DNA of 29,430 bases, from the NCBI GenBank assembly GCA_905250885.1, contig CAJNOQ010001679.1, positions 1 through 29,430 on the forward strand, written 5' to 3'. The notes beneath the pieces are model-generated. The model saw only the letters and a program-made list of their open reading frames with translations, had not been told where the DNA came from and did not search any database. Positions 10,046 to 21,060 of the stretch are shown here, piece after piece; within the stretch, counting starts at the first letter, position 1; every line of letters starts with the position of its first letter. The DNA comes from Didymodactylos carnosus. Lineage: Eukaryota > Rotifera > Eurotatoria > Philodinida > Philodinidae. The translations under genes were made by a program, and so were the position numbers.

Positions 10046-11372
10046 ACCTGTAACTCCGTTTTATTACAATGTGTGATGAACAAAAGATTGATTTGTTGTG
10101 GAAAAGAACGTTTTTGCCTCTGTTCAAGGTCTCTCTTTTATAGTTAGACTATGAAAGACTGAAAAGTGATTCTACAAAATATTCTTCTTCACTATTACTC
10201 CTTTCAATCATATTCTATAGTATAAGCGAGATGAATTTTTTTTAAAAATTCTATATTATTTAGACTCTATTGAACATGACATCAAAATATAAACGCAATC
10301 TTATGTAGGATTTTTCTCTTTTCTTTTTCTAGTTACACGAGAAATACTCTCTGTTTGATTCGCTACATCGCTACAACATATGATTTTACTTTGTGGTTTG
10401 GAGCATTTTTCTTTTCTTTTTTTTTCTTCTTTTCTTTCTTTTATTCGTTTTAAGCTACTTCAAACTGCATTGAGATACATGGTCTACTCTACTCATCATA
10501 TACTCAATAAAATAATTTTTTTCTATTTCTTGCATTTCAAAACATACTATTTCGTTCGATTCTGTTTTTTTTGTGCACTCAATAATCTTTTTTTTCTCAC
10601 ATATGGCATCAGTCAGTCTCGATTTATGTATATGTGGGAATCTATGTAAGCTGTACTTGTTCGCTAGATTGTTCCAGATTTGCGACTAACTTTCTAGAAA
10701 AGAAGATGACAGCAATCACGTCATATGAGAGAATTTGATAATTATTAGATCACCATATTTAATTAGTCAAATGGTAAGAAAAGACATTCAATTGAACTGA
10801 AAGTTTCTTATACTAGTGATTACTTAACGGTACAGCAAATAAACTGAACGAGTAAACTGAACAATAACGAGTAAGTATCAAGGTATCCACTACCAGAGCG
10901 ATGCAAGCACAAATGGTGTTTTTTTTTTCGGTGCACAAATTGGTGATCACCACGATAATTTAAGTGTATTTTTTCAGAAATCCGTCTAAACCATTTAAGA
11001 CTTGAGGTGGTAGATAGATTTGTGCTTCAACATATATTAGTGTATCTGTAGATGTATGACGGAGACTCTATAAAGTTTTCATGTAACGCTAGCAGTGATG
11101 GTATTTTATTACTTCAGAATCAACGATTTTCACAATGAAATGAATTTAATTTAGTCTCTCTTTTATACAAAGCATATGAATGAGTGCGTATAGATGAACA
11201 GAAGTAGAAGAGGCTGTATGTCGTTTTGACAAACTATCTATAACTGCACTCATAGAATCAGAAAGAAACAAAGCAGAAAGTATGAGGACATACAGACGTC
11301 TTTTTTACATTTTTCATTTGTATCAATAAGGTTAACCACATTATATTAACAACTATATTATATCTATTCAAT

Positions 11373-11509
11373 ATGTGTTCACTTATTGTCATCATGTGTT
11401 TAATTATTGTCATTGAATTATCGCTAACCTCATTTTTTTTGTCTTTTTCATATACAATATACGTTTTACACGTATTGAACTTGAAAGTTACACTTATTGA
11501 ACTTGATCT
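11373..11509. repeat. Two neighbouring 21-22 bp tandem duplications
   Basis: At 11373-11393 and 11394-11414 a 21-bp unit (ATGTGTTCACTTATTGTCAT, then ATGTGTTTAATTATTGTCAT) is duplicated with about three differences. At 11466-11487 and 11488-11509 another unit (TTACACGTATTGAACTTGA, then TTACACTTATTGAACTTGA) is duplicated with a 22-bp period. The two units are unrelated to each other. Confidence 0.7.
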
Positions 11510-11939
11510 ATTTCTTAAGTATAGTATTAAATTATAACACCTTTTTAATACTTATTATCTGTTAAAAATTCAAGAAATTTTTAGTCCCTTGTATTAGGAA
11601 ATTAAAATTCTTCGAATTTAACATTGACTATTTGTATATATGTGAGTATAGAGATTCAGTTTTTAGTGAACATTGTATAATATGTATAATCGTTTGTGAT
11701 TACGTCCAAGTTTCAGTTGACTTACATAGATATATGTACAGAAAGGTAACAAGAAAGAAGACAAGAGGACGAAAAAGAAATGTGTATTGAGTAAAATGGT
11801 CGTTTAACAGCATAAAACAGACGAAGAAGGAAAAAACATCGAGTGAGACTGTATAAATATATATTTATATATATCAACCAAAACGGCATATATATATAGA
11901 GAGAGTGAATTTGTGTTTTGTACTCACACAGTGTGTAAC

Positions 11940-12035
11940 GGTCAAAAAAAAAGAAAATGTTCAAAAATTAGCACAACCGTTTGTTTCATCAAACAGAATT
12001 GACTTTACAACTGGATCAGAAGAAAGAACGATGTT
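11940..12035 (+). other. Coding-like segment, possible upstream kinase exon
   Basis: An open frame here has varied composition (KENVQKLAQPFVSSNRIDF, then TTGSEERTMLK) unlike its surroundings, and stays open to a TGA at about 12154. A good donor-like GTATGT follows ATGTTAAA at 12036. Splicing there leaves a two-base phase, which the acceptor before the kinase exon at about 13584 would need. One phase match is weak evidence. No start codon is seen before 12028, so the segment could be internal, non-coding or unrelated. Confidence 0.2.
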
Positions 12036-13583
12036 AAAGTATGTTAAAGAAACAGTCCGAAAACGGTCAAGACCTGGATATTATTTAAAAGGAAAATCAC
12101 TATCGACATTGCATATGATTTACCTTTTTCATATCACAGTGCCCCTTTTGAGATGACAAACATTAATGCGCATATTTGATAAAAATTTCCAATATAATAT
12201 TTTAACAATATGAACGATTTCTTTTACGTCCGTCTCAGAATTAGATTAACGACGAAAGAAGAATTTTGTTTTTATTTATTTTAGTTGATGAATTATTGCA
12301 TTTCAAGCAGATTGTAGGACCTACGGGCTAAAGTAGATAGAAAAGATTTTTGTTATTTCTGTTCTTTTCTGATTAAATGTTTTCCAAATGTACGCATAAC
12401 AAAAACGGAAAGTGTTTCTAGTCTTTTTGCAGACTACGGATCCATTAAGTTGACGTTTGTAAGAAAAAGCTATGTTAGATTACAAATACTATTACCAAGT
12501 TTCATTGTTGGAAACTCCCATTATTAAACTACATCAAGACTTCTTTTTCTCTCGTATTGGATTAATGATATTAGAGTTTAAACCTTTGTTTATAATGAAC
12601 GATGAATATGTACGTTAATTAAAAAGCACTGAATGTTTTAGTCTACCCTCGGTTTTTTTTCTCACAACCATACCTATACACATCTATGACATTTTGTTGT
12701 ACAACATACTTATACTTATAAATTTAGAAAAAAAAAGAGATATTCACTTTCATACGAGACATTTATACACTAAGTTTTTATATACCAGAAAGGTGAGTGA
12801 ATAAAAAAGAACTATTTTTCGTAAGGAACCATGCGAAAACAATCAAACGAACATCTTCGAGTATGTTGATCCTTTTATTTTTCCAGTATTCATAAAGAAA
12901 CTCATGTTTTATGATAGTAACATGAGTTGAATCTTTGAAGGATTTAGTATTGTTCAAAAATCTGAGCTTTGACGAAGTTAGTATTAACAGATATCCTCAT
13001 ACACTGTTTATTTGTCCTTCATTGAACTGAATGCACATGAAAGTAATAGAAAATAATGAAAATTGAAGTATGATCTTTTTTCTGTGCACTAGACTATTCG
13101 GGACTTTATCGTACATAGTATATTTTATTAAAATCGCGCAAAGACACTTATGGATGTTTCCGTGGTAGTTTGTCAAATTTTGTGTACTAAGTAACAGGTT
13201 ACAAGAAGTACAAATATAACATATATATATATATAAGAAAATGTATGAAAGTGAGTGTTGTAATGACGCGTGTGTTTGTAATTTAGTGTTGCCCTTGCCA
13301 ATATAAATAATTTGTTTAAGATGTTCCTTGGGCCTCGTACAACTTACTTTTTATAGTAGAATATGTCGAATAAAGAAGCACAGAACATGTTAAGTAACTT
13401 AGTTTGTCGTAAATTTCTAATAATTACTCAAATAGAACAGCAATCAGAATATGAATATTAAATTATATGTTGTGTCAGAAAAAACGTCGTTTTTTTGGGT
13501 ATTTGTGTTATCCAACGCTAAGTCTCTTAATGTTAGGAATCTAAAGCAATTTTTGCAAGAAAATTTTATTTTGTTGTTCTAGA

Positions 13584-16209
13584 AGTTCATCAAAAAACTT
13601 GGTACAAATACTTATTACCGATAAAATCCGACAGACTGGCTCCAACTAAACGAAATAAAATTATCAGTCCAATCTCCACGGCGTTATCCTCATCAGTTTT
13701 ATTAGCACAAAATCAACAGCAGCAGCAGGAACCGCCGCCATCTGAATCCATCGAATCATTACCAGATCATCCATTGATAACATCCTCACCGGAGAAAGGT
13801 CATGTAGCCGTCTTCTCATTAAGTAGTTCATCATCATCGAGTTTATCTTCTTCATTATCGTCGTTGTCAAGCATGGCTGCTACAGCAAGAATTACCGAAC
13901 AAAATTCAGAAAATGGAGTGGGAACAAATCGACCAACATCAGCCAATTGTATAAAACGCTTTAATTATTGTTATGATGTGTCAGATGATAAATCAGCGGC
14001 AAACAATTGTTCTTCTCTACCACTCGCATCTTTCACATCATCATCGAATACTTCATCTTCCAGTTCGTCTTCATCAGATAAACAATCTGGACAGTCTTAT
14101 TCACAACAACAACGTCGAACACCGAATTGTTATCAACAGTATAAACAAGCTAATACACCATACGAATATCAATTAACGTCACCTGTTAAACTACAAACAA
14201 ATGGTACACAGACTATATCTACGAATACTAATAATAATCAACAGCAATCACTGCCACTAAATCGTTATTATCCTACTCGAACACAAACCTCGGCTAATAA
14301 TAATGACTCTAAAAACTCTAATACAACGACAAATAATAATAATATCTATAAACCAATATCAACAGAATATTCTATCGAACAAAATTTATTTAATATTGTA
14401 CGTTTCGATATAGTCAAAAATAATTTTTCCGACTACTACAAATTAGGTGATTTTGTTCGAAGTGGTGGCTTTTCCGAAGTACACGAAGGTGTTCGATTAT
14501 CCGATAATAGAAATGTTGTTATCAAATTCATTCCAAAAGAGAAAACAAAAAATTGGTTAAGCATTAGTAATAAAAAATATCCAGCTGAAATTTTATTACA
14601 TAAATGTGTTCACGAAATACAAGGTAAAAAAATTTTCAAAACATAACAGAAGTTATGTTCTTCAAGATGATTAACATTTGTCATATGCTTATAATACTAT
14701 TACTTAACATCTAGTCGCTTTATTGTTCACATGAGAATTCTTCATACTAGAATATGATGTATACACTCTTCTGATCTTTCTTTATAGTTGAATTGAACAG
14801 AACAGTACTTGAACTTGAAATTTTGATGTTTTCAATATGATTATTACAACTTTTTCATTTGTTTCATTACATAACATGATAATTTATTATTTCTATATGC
14901 CTCTCTTCGTTTTTCTGTTTGTTTGTTCAGTTCATAATTTTTGAGCTACTGACAGTCATCATATATACAAATGAGTTTTATTTGAAAGAGAAAGAAAAAA
15001 AAACAACGAAACAGTTTTTTTCTCATCTAAACATATTTTTTCTTAGAATAATTATTGTGAGGTTAAACAGATGTTTATTCATCATTCTACCTTATTCGAA
15101 TAGGAATATGATTGATGACAAAAGAATGGACTAATTAATTCTGATTATATAATACAGTTCTTTTTTTTATTTAATAATATTTCTATTGATGAAAAAAAGA
15201 AGATTATATTATGTAAGAAGAGAGTGACGAAAAATTTAGTGACGAAAGGTTTATTCATCATAATTTTTGATAACGATACACAATGAAAGACATAATTATT
15301 AACTAATCAAAAGAAGAAAATAAAATGCTGAGATAGTAGAATGAAGATCTTATGAAAATAATAAATAATAATATTCCCATGTTAATAATATGACTATCAT
15401 ATGATTGATTAGTTTTTTGAAATATATCTAATCTCAAAACATATCGAATAAAGATATTTTTTATGTTTTTAGGCGTTATACATATTCATGATTATTTTGA
15501 GTCACCTGAATTTTGGATACTTGTTATGGATCGTTTACGTCATTGTCAAGATTTATTTGATTATTTGGAAGCTAGACATCGTGGACGTTTAAGTGAAGCG
15601 GATGCAAGAAAATTTTTTATACAATTAGTTCATATTAATTTAGCCATGATACGTAAAGGCGTTGTTCATCGAGATTTAAAAAGTGAAAATATTCTAGTTG
15701 ATTTAGATACAGATTCTCTGGTATTAATTGATTTTGGTGCAAGTGCGATTTATAAAGGATTATCATTTTATTCTGATTTTCATGGTACAAGACAATATAA
15801 AACACCAGAATATATATTAAAAAAACGTTATTCGGCTGTACCATCTACTGTTTGGACATTAGGAATATTATTGTACGATATGGTAAGTTTTGATATAAAT
15901 AAATTTTTAATTGTTTTAATTAGTTAAACAACGGATAAGTTGATCGATCATTATTAACAAAAAAAAACTATCAATTTATAGTAGAAAATAAAAATTTTAA
16001 AATTCTTTTACTTTTAGGTAACTGGCCGTTTACCGTTTGAAAATGAAGAAGAGATAACACGTTATAAATTAATTCTAAAACCATTTTTATCAGCTGATTT
16101 AAAAAATATAATAGTACAATGTCTACAATTGAATCCTGATCGTCGTCCATCATTCGAATCTCTATTAGAACATCCATGGATTAAAAATGGTATAGGAACG
16201 TCGAACTAA
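13584..16209 (+). CDS. PIM-family serine/threonine kinase (5' end unresolved)
   Basis: Exons seen: about 13584-14623, 15473-15882 and 16018-16209; introns 14624-15472 and 15883-16017 are GT-AG and keep frame. The first in-frame ATG is 13873 (450 aa), but the frame is open upstream with Gln/Pro-rich text to an acceptor-like TTCTAG near 13578-13583, so an earlier exon probably carries the start. Counting from 13873, about residues 1-180 are Ser-, Asn-, Gln- and Thr-rich and probably disordered. The catalytic domain then shows a glycine loop (GDFVRSGGFSEV, about 192-203), the VIK lysine (218), HRDLKSEN (316-323), DFG (337-339), TPEY and TLGILLYDMV. RLSDNRNVVIKF, QDLFDYL and LPFENEEEI match PIM kinases rather than CAMK relatives. 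The hinge reads MDRLRHCQD, so the proline typical of PIM1-3 is Leu272. PIM kinases are generally constitutively active and phosphorylate Ser/Thr in basic motifs. Confidence 0.9.
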
Positions 16210-18062
16210 TAGTCACTGTTCTTCATTTCTATAATAGAAAATTTCGTATCACTTTAACAGAAAAATTATTTGTGTACGTATAAATTATCGTTGAAGAAAA
16301 TAAGAAAACAGCATCAGTCCGGCCAAATTTATCTAATTTTTCTTTTTTTTTTTGTTCTACCATTCCTATGTGCTCAGTTTTCTCTTAATATTTTAAGTAG
16401 TGTGAGTGTGTATATTCTTTAAACAGTGAGTCTTTTTTTGTGTTACCCATATTTTTTACCAGGGGGTTTTTTGTTGGTGCTTTTTGTTAGATCAAATAAC
16501 GAATCAAAAACACTCAGAGATTGTTGTTGTTTTTTCAACTTCTGAATTTTTAAAACGTTAGGTATTACAATAAATCAATTTTTGTATTTGTCCTTCTTTT
16601 TCATTGTAACAAAAAAAAACAAAAAAAAAACGAAACAAAAACGAATAGTCATCTAAGGTAAATGTAAACGTAGCTTCCGTTTATGTTTTTTCATGCTCAT
16701 CTATTTATGTGCATTCTATAATTTGAAAGTGATAGATAAACGGTTGGTATCCTTAAAAGACATTTTTCTGAATTGTTTGCGATTCTTCCAGTTCATTAAA
16801 TTTTTTTTTTTTGTTCTTTCTTTGGACACTTTCTGATTCAATGCTGTTAGTTTTTTTATCTTCTTGATCGAGGTATATACCGAGCAAAGAGGTGATGTTT
16901 GTTGTTTTGTTTCGTTGTAGACTTAGAATAGAAATATATGGAATAAAAAGACAAAAATGTCACTCCTAAATACATTTTTTGTAGCTGTTTTCTATACATG
17001 TTTGTTTGATTTTTATATTTTATTTTCTATCTTTTAATCACAACAGCAGAAAAATTTATTTTTTGCTTTTTTTTGTCTGATATAATAATATATTCATTCG
17101 TACTTCCTCATATGTACACACATATATAGGAAGATGAACAAAGTGTTTGTTTGCGTTTTCTATGTTTTTATTTTCGTTTTTGTTTGCACGTCACTACATT
17201 AATTTTGTTCGAGTATATCAGGTATAAATGTAGTAGACATTTGTATTGTAGTCATGTTTACTTTTGATCTGCATTTTCTCATTAGGGAAAAATATAGCAT
17301 GAGTAAAATTATGACATTATAGATGAAACAACCAGTTAGGAGTAAACTCGGGTCGAACTTTCATGTGTAGTGTAACCTAACCGTTAAAGTCATCGTAAAA
17401 AATAGTATCATTCTGTTTATGTGTGTAGATCTATGTATATGTGTCAGCAAAATTTTGTTGTGCTCATAATGCAATTTTTTTTGTTCAACATTTTTCAATA
17501 TAATCACGAGCACTCGTATGATAGTAATATCACTTGTTGCGTATTGATCTTCAAAAATGAGATCTAGAAAACTGATGTTCATGCACATTTTACAATGTTT
17601 ATGTGATATCATAAATGCAATCTATATTAGAAAAACTCTAGGCAATAAAATTCCAACCGTTTTTTACCACCGAGTTTACTACTGTTCTAAAAACATTTTG
17701 AACATTGAATACTACCAATTCTTCGTAAGATGAAACGTAATAATGTACACCGGGATTTTAGTCATGAGACTGGTACCTCATAACAATGTAGCTAATATTA
17801 AACCAATACGTTCAGAATGTACTGCGGCGAGTTCTAGAATTTTCAATGAACATCGTCATTTCGTTATAGAATTTCTTGTTTAGATTTGTTTCGACTTATC
17901 AACTTGCGTTAAATCTTTAATTAATGATCAAAGTTTGGGATCAATTAAGTTATCTTCACCATCACTACTCTCCATTTTGAAATATAGTGTGGATGATTGT
18001 GAGTCAACACCGGAACAAGTAATAATATGTGGAAACTAAAACCAGACCCTAGCAACCTCTCG
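16210..18062. other. Kinase 3' flank and intergenic DNA
   Basis: T-rich sequence follows the kinase stop, with a candidate AATAAA at 16569-16574. From there to 18062 I see no supportable gene: open frames are short and Phe/Leu/Ile-rich. Poly-A and poly-T runs are frequent, for example around 16610-16640 and 16800-16812. Confidence 0.55.
16569..16574 (+). promoter_or_regulatory. Candidate polyadenylation signal for the kinase gene
   Basis: AATAAA lies about 360 nt after the kinase TAA. Another AATAAA is near 16941. The hexamer is frequent in such AT-rich DNA, so this is a positional guess. Confidence 0.35.
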
Positions 18063-18812
18063 AAAATCCATGATTCGGGAGCTACGGGCGTTTTTCTTGA
18101 AGCCTTATGACTCTTCTGCCGTTAGGTTTGGGACTGTCAGAAATGAATGAAAACATAGGTTACCGACTATACTGAATCTGGTGGCAACATTTGTTTTCAA
18201 AAAAGTTTCCAAAACCTAGTGAAAACGTCCATTAGGTGAAATATCCCATTTTTGTCTATTTTTGAGTAAAATTCAAAAATTCATAACTCAGTCCATATCA
18301 ATTCAGGTTATGCCAGAATATCAAGATGTACTCTATTTTATCTACTCCAAACGATTTTTTACTTGAGAATAGTAAAAAACCTTGTATTTCGGAAGGTTTA
18401 TAGAAAACCCTTTCAAAACCAGAGCACTTTCTGACGATCCTTAAAGCTTCTATTGGATTGCATAGTATTGAGCTACTATTCTCAAGTAAAAAATCGTTTG
18501 GAGTAGATAAAATATCATAATAACATCTTGACAAATATCAAAATAACATCTTGATATTCTGACATAACTTGGATTGATATTGACTGAGTTATGAATTTTT
18601 GAATTTTACTCAAAAATAGACAAAAATGGGATATTTCACCTAATGGACGTTTTCACTAGGTTTTGGAAACTTTTTTGAAAACAAATGTTGCCACAAGATT
18701 CAGTATAGTCGGTAACCTATGTTTTCATTCATTTCTGACAGTCCCAAACCTAACGGCAGAAGAGTCATAAGGCTTCAAGAAAAACGCCCGTAGCTTCCGA
18801 ATCATGGATTTT
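18063..18812. mobile_element. 750-bp near-palindromic fold-back element
   Basis: The left arm 18063-18374 and right arm 18474-18812 are reverse complements with high identity, enclosing a 99-nt loop (18375-18473). The outer ends read AAAATCCATGATTCGG on the left, matched by CCGAATCATGGATTTT on the right. The inner ends read ACTTGAGAATAGTA and TACTATTCTCAAGT. The right arm is about 27 nt longer because a segment containing AATAACATCTTGA is duplicated near 18510-18555. No target-site duplication is evident at the ends. No protein is encoded; the minus-strand open frame at 18298-18534 is a by-product of the hairpin. A fold-back DNA transposon or large MITE is the likeliest identity. Confidence 0.85.
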
Positions 18813-20070
18813 GTATCTGTAAAATTGGCTAAAGTACTGTGTGGTCAATATACTGAAGTTGTTTCCACGAGTTACATCATAAGAAAAGCACCATAATTTT
18901 CAACAATGAAAACGGTTATTATATGAAAATTGACTAAAGAAAGATGTGTAAAACATTGAATTTCGAAATAATTATGGGTGAAACAAGGTAGACAATCTCT
19001 AAGCGTATCAATAAATGGTAGAAAGTTAAGATAGTAGTGTCAATGATTCTAAAGATAAATTTGCGTTATGAATGTTTGTCCAATGTCTCATCGTGTATTC
19101 ACATGTATATGGCAATGAGAACGATACAAATATATATCTGCATTAATATATGATCTATTTTGATTTAGAACTGTTGCTATCACCATTACTTTTGATGTAT
19201 CGATTATTATTATAGCAATTGCTATACTCCATCATAAACAAAAGCGTCAAAGAAAAAGTCTGTGGTCGATAATTAGGTGTGCGTGTTTAGAAAGCCTGTC
19301 CACAATACGATGAGTGATTCGACGATATACTGATCTAATAACTGGAAAATATTTCTTCTAATCAAAACTTTCCTTCCTTTTTCTCTTTCACAGCATAGCT
19401 GCTCGCCATCATCATTTTACACAACATAAATATACACTCATTCTTATCCTCTTCGGATATCAGTTTATACAGCTCCTCCAATAGTAGAAAAGCCTTTCGC
19501 ACATGAAATCTTAACAGATTTATAGAATGTATACCGGTCATCTGTTGTACAGAGACTATTTCGATGAAATAGTAAAAAACATCAACAAGCTGTATAGATG
19601 AATGGTTCAAACGCTATAAATTTATCTTAGGTCGACTACACGCAGGGCTGTCACGACCCTTCCAACTTTGGGAGGTATGTCACATATTAATGGTATATTA
19701 TGTACGGTGAGTAACGTATTTTGAAGACGAAAAAACGTCGTCTATCCAGTAGAGGCCTGTGAGGTAGTTAAAAACGCAATTTGCCGTTCAGATCTATTTC
19801 GCGAAAAAAAAATTTTAACTCATTATCGGTGAAATTTATGCAATGTTCTAAGTACTCTTTTTATAAGTTATAATTAATTTCTGAGACAGATCTTAGCATA
19901 ATATGGTAGTGGTGGTAGTCAGAGAAAAAGATTATACAGTGTAAAACACTGAAATCACGTTTCATTTGGAGAGTTGCTTTTCTCCATTCGAATCCGTAGG
20001 ATTAATTACCTATACCCATTCAAAAGGTAATTTTCGAGGGTAAATAGATACATCTAATAACACTGCGGTG
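18813..20070. other. Intergenic DNA with a possible exon
   Basis: Mostly featureless AT-rich DNA apart from the candidate minus-strand exon at 19362-19613. At 19633-19650 CAGGGCTGTCACGACCC resembles the outer end of a hAT-type transposon, but I could not find a matching inverted end. Confidence 0.45.
19362..19613 (-). CDS. Possible terminal exon of an unrecognised gene, or relic
   Basis: On the minus strand an open frame runs into TGA at 19364-19362. The peptide is well mixed and helix-like (RKAFLLLEELYKLISEEDK, then NECIFMLCKMMMASSYAVKE), and its codons use more G and C in third positions than nearby chance frames. There is no upstream in-frame ATG before Met of QQMTGIHSINLL. A TTTATAG at the minus-strand upstream edge (plus 19614-19620) could be a splice acceptor, making this a last exon with its partners at higher coordinates. 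I found no such partners and no nearby AATAAA. The family is unknown; it may equally be a decayed gene fragment. Confidence 0.3.
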   Translation of the reverse strand, partial: RLNHSSIQLVDVFYYFIEIVSVQQMTGIHSINLLRFHVRKAFLLLEELYKLISEEDKNECIFMLCKMMMASSYAVKEKKEGKF

Positions 20071-20196
20071 AACAACGTTGGTTTTAAAAGAAAACTAGAT
20101 GAAATACGAACAGCAGAACAATAAAAAGACCCTATTGTTAGTACTGAAGAAGATGTTGGTATTGACAGTAACGAAGAATACTATTCTGATGATTAA
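20071..20196 (+). pseudogene. Coding relic with internal stop, acidic tail
   Basis: One frame reads NNVGFKRKLDEIRTAEQ, then TAA (20122-20124), then KDPIVSTEEDVGIDSNEE and YYSDD before a second TAA at 20194-20196. The strong Lys/Glu/Asp coding character on both sides of a single stop suggests the end of a once-functional gene or transposon protein ending in an acidic tail. No homology is recognised, and nothing coding was found directly upstream. Confidence 0.35.
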
Positions 20197-20527
20197 AAGT
20201 GAAGTATATACCCATTACTTTTAATAATTCTTTAAAAAATCATATCTTGTCAACATGGAATATGTGTACATATACCAACACCAGTTTCTTCCAAAAATAT
20301 GAAAACTTTTTCAATTCTACATGATCAAATCGTGGTATTTACGTCGAAAGTTATAGTAGGTATCTGGACTGATATACAAACAATGTGCTTATTTCGTGCA
20401 CTTTTTCGTCTTCAGTCACGTCGTGGTCGCTCATTTTTACAATGTCAAGTTTTACAGTACACGTGAACAGTCGAAAAAAATCGTTAGAGAAAATTCCAAT
20501 CAGTTTTACAAACTTTTTTCTTTTTTT

Positions 20528-20810
20528 TCTAAAATCAATTCATTGAATGAAAAATACAAATTTAAAAAAGAATCAAATAGGATTTCATTTCCTGTTTTCC
20601 ATTTTTTTATGATCTGCCAGTTACAAAGTTATTCACTATTGTATAAATGGAAATAGGCGTTCACTCTGGAGATTAGCGACCCCTACAATAATGAATTACG
20701 AATATCTTTGTAACTGTAGCAGATCATAAAAGTAGAAAACAGGAAACAAAACTGTATGTATTTTATTCTTCTTTAAATTTGTATCTTTCATCCAATGAAT
20801 TGGTTTTAGA
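20528..20810. repeat. Inverted repeat with about 108-bp arms
   Basis: The left arm 20528-20634 and right arm 20700-20810 are imperfect reverse complements around a 65-nt loop. Matching words include CAATTCATTGAATGA with TCATCCAATGAATTG, AAATACAAATTTAAA with TTTAAATTTGTAT, CCTGTTTTC with GAAAACAGG, and ATGATCTGC with GCAGATCAT. Weaker similarity extends outward to about 20490 and 20850. The arms are diverged, so this is an old fold-back element. The open frames at 20396-20656 (plus) and 20696-20893 (minus) are by-products of it. Confidence 0.8.
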
Positions 20811-20899
20811 ATAAAAGTCATATTTCTGTGGAAAATCTGTAAATGATTGGATGAGTCAACGTATGGCTGACCATATATATAAATATAATACACAAGGAT

Positions 20900-21060
20900 T
20901 GGTTCCTAAAACAAGTAAAGAAGTATATAAAGTAAACTTTTTATTTATCAGTTAGACCAATCATATTATTTTGGAACCTGATCGATTTAATTGACTAATG
21001 AAAAGTTTACTTTACTTATTTACTATAGTTACTTTACTTTTTTATTTGTTTTAGGAACCA
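20900..21060. mobile_element. 160-bp hairpin MITE with TGGTTCCTAAAACAA ends
   Basis: The left end starts TGGTTCCTAAAACAAGTAAA and the right end is TTTATTTGTTTTAGGAACCA, an inverted copy. The arms (20900-20941 and 21001-21060) continue through AGTAAAGTAAACTTTT-type sequence. The right arm is longer because a GTAAAGTAA-type segment is duplicated. The centre contains ATTTTGGAACC, a possible internal copy of the end. No target-site duplication is clear. Confidence 0.7.

Larger units (their letters stand above)
6012..13583. other. Long gene-poor AT-rich stretch
   Basis: No confident gene in about 7.5 kb. Open frames are Phe/Leu/Lys-rich chance frames, for example 9446-9718 and 10380-10649. Individually listed items are the GATA microsatellite (6283-6339), the GC-richer patch (9640-10045), tandem duplications (11373-11414 and 11466-11509) and a coding-like segment (11940-12035). 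There is also a CT/AT run at 6381-6400, a short stem at 6094-6113 and an AT run at 13219-13236. Part may be upstream introns, 5' UTR or promoter of the kinase gene at 13.6 kb. Confidence 0.5.

Noticed and set aside
18298-18534. Minus-strand 78-aa open frame
   Set aside because: It runs across the loop and both inner arms of the palindrome; its ends encode related peptides only because of the hairpin.
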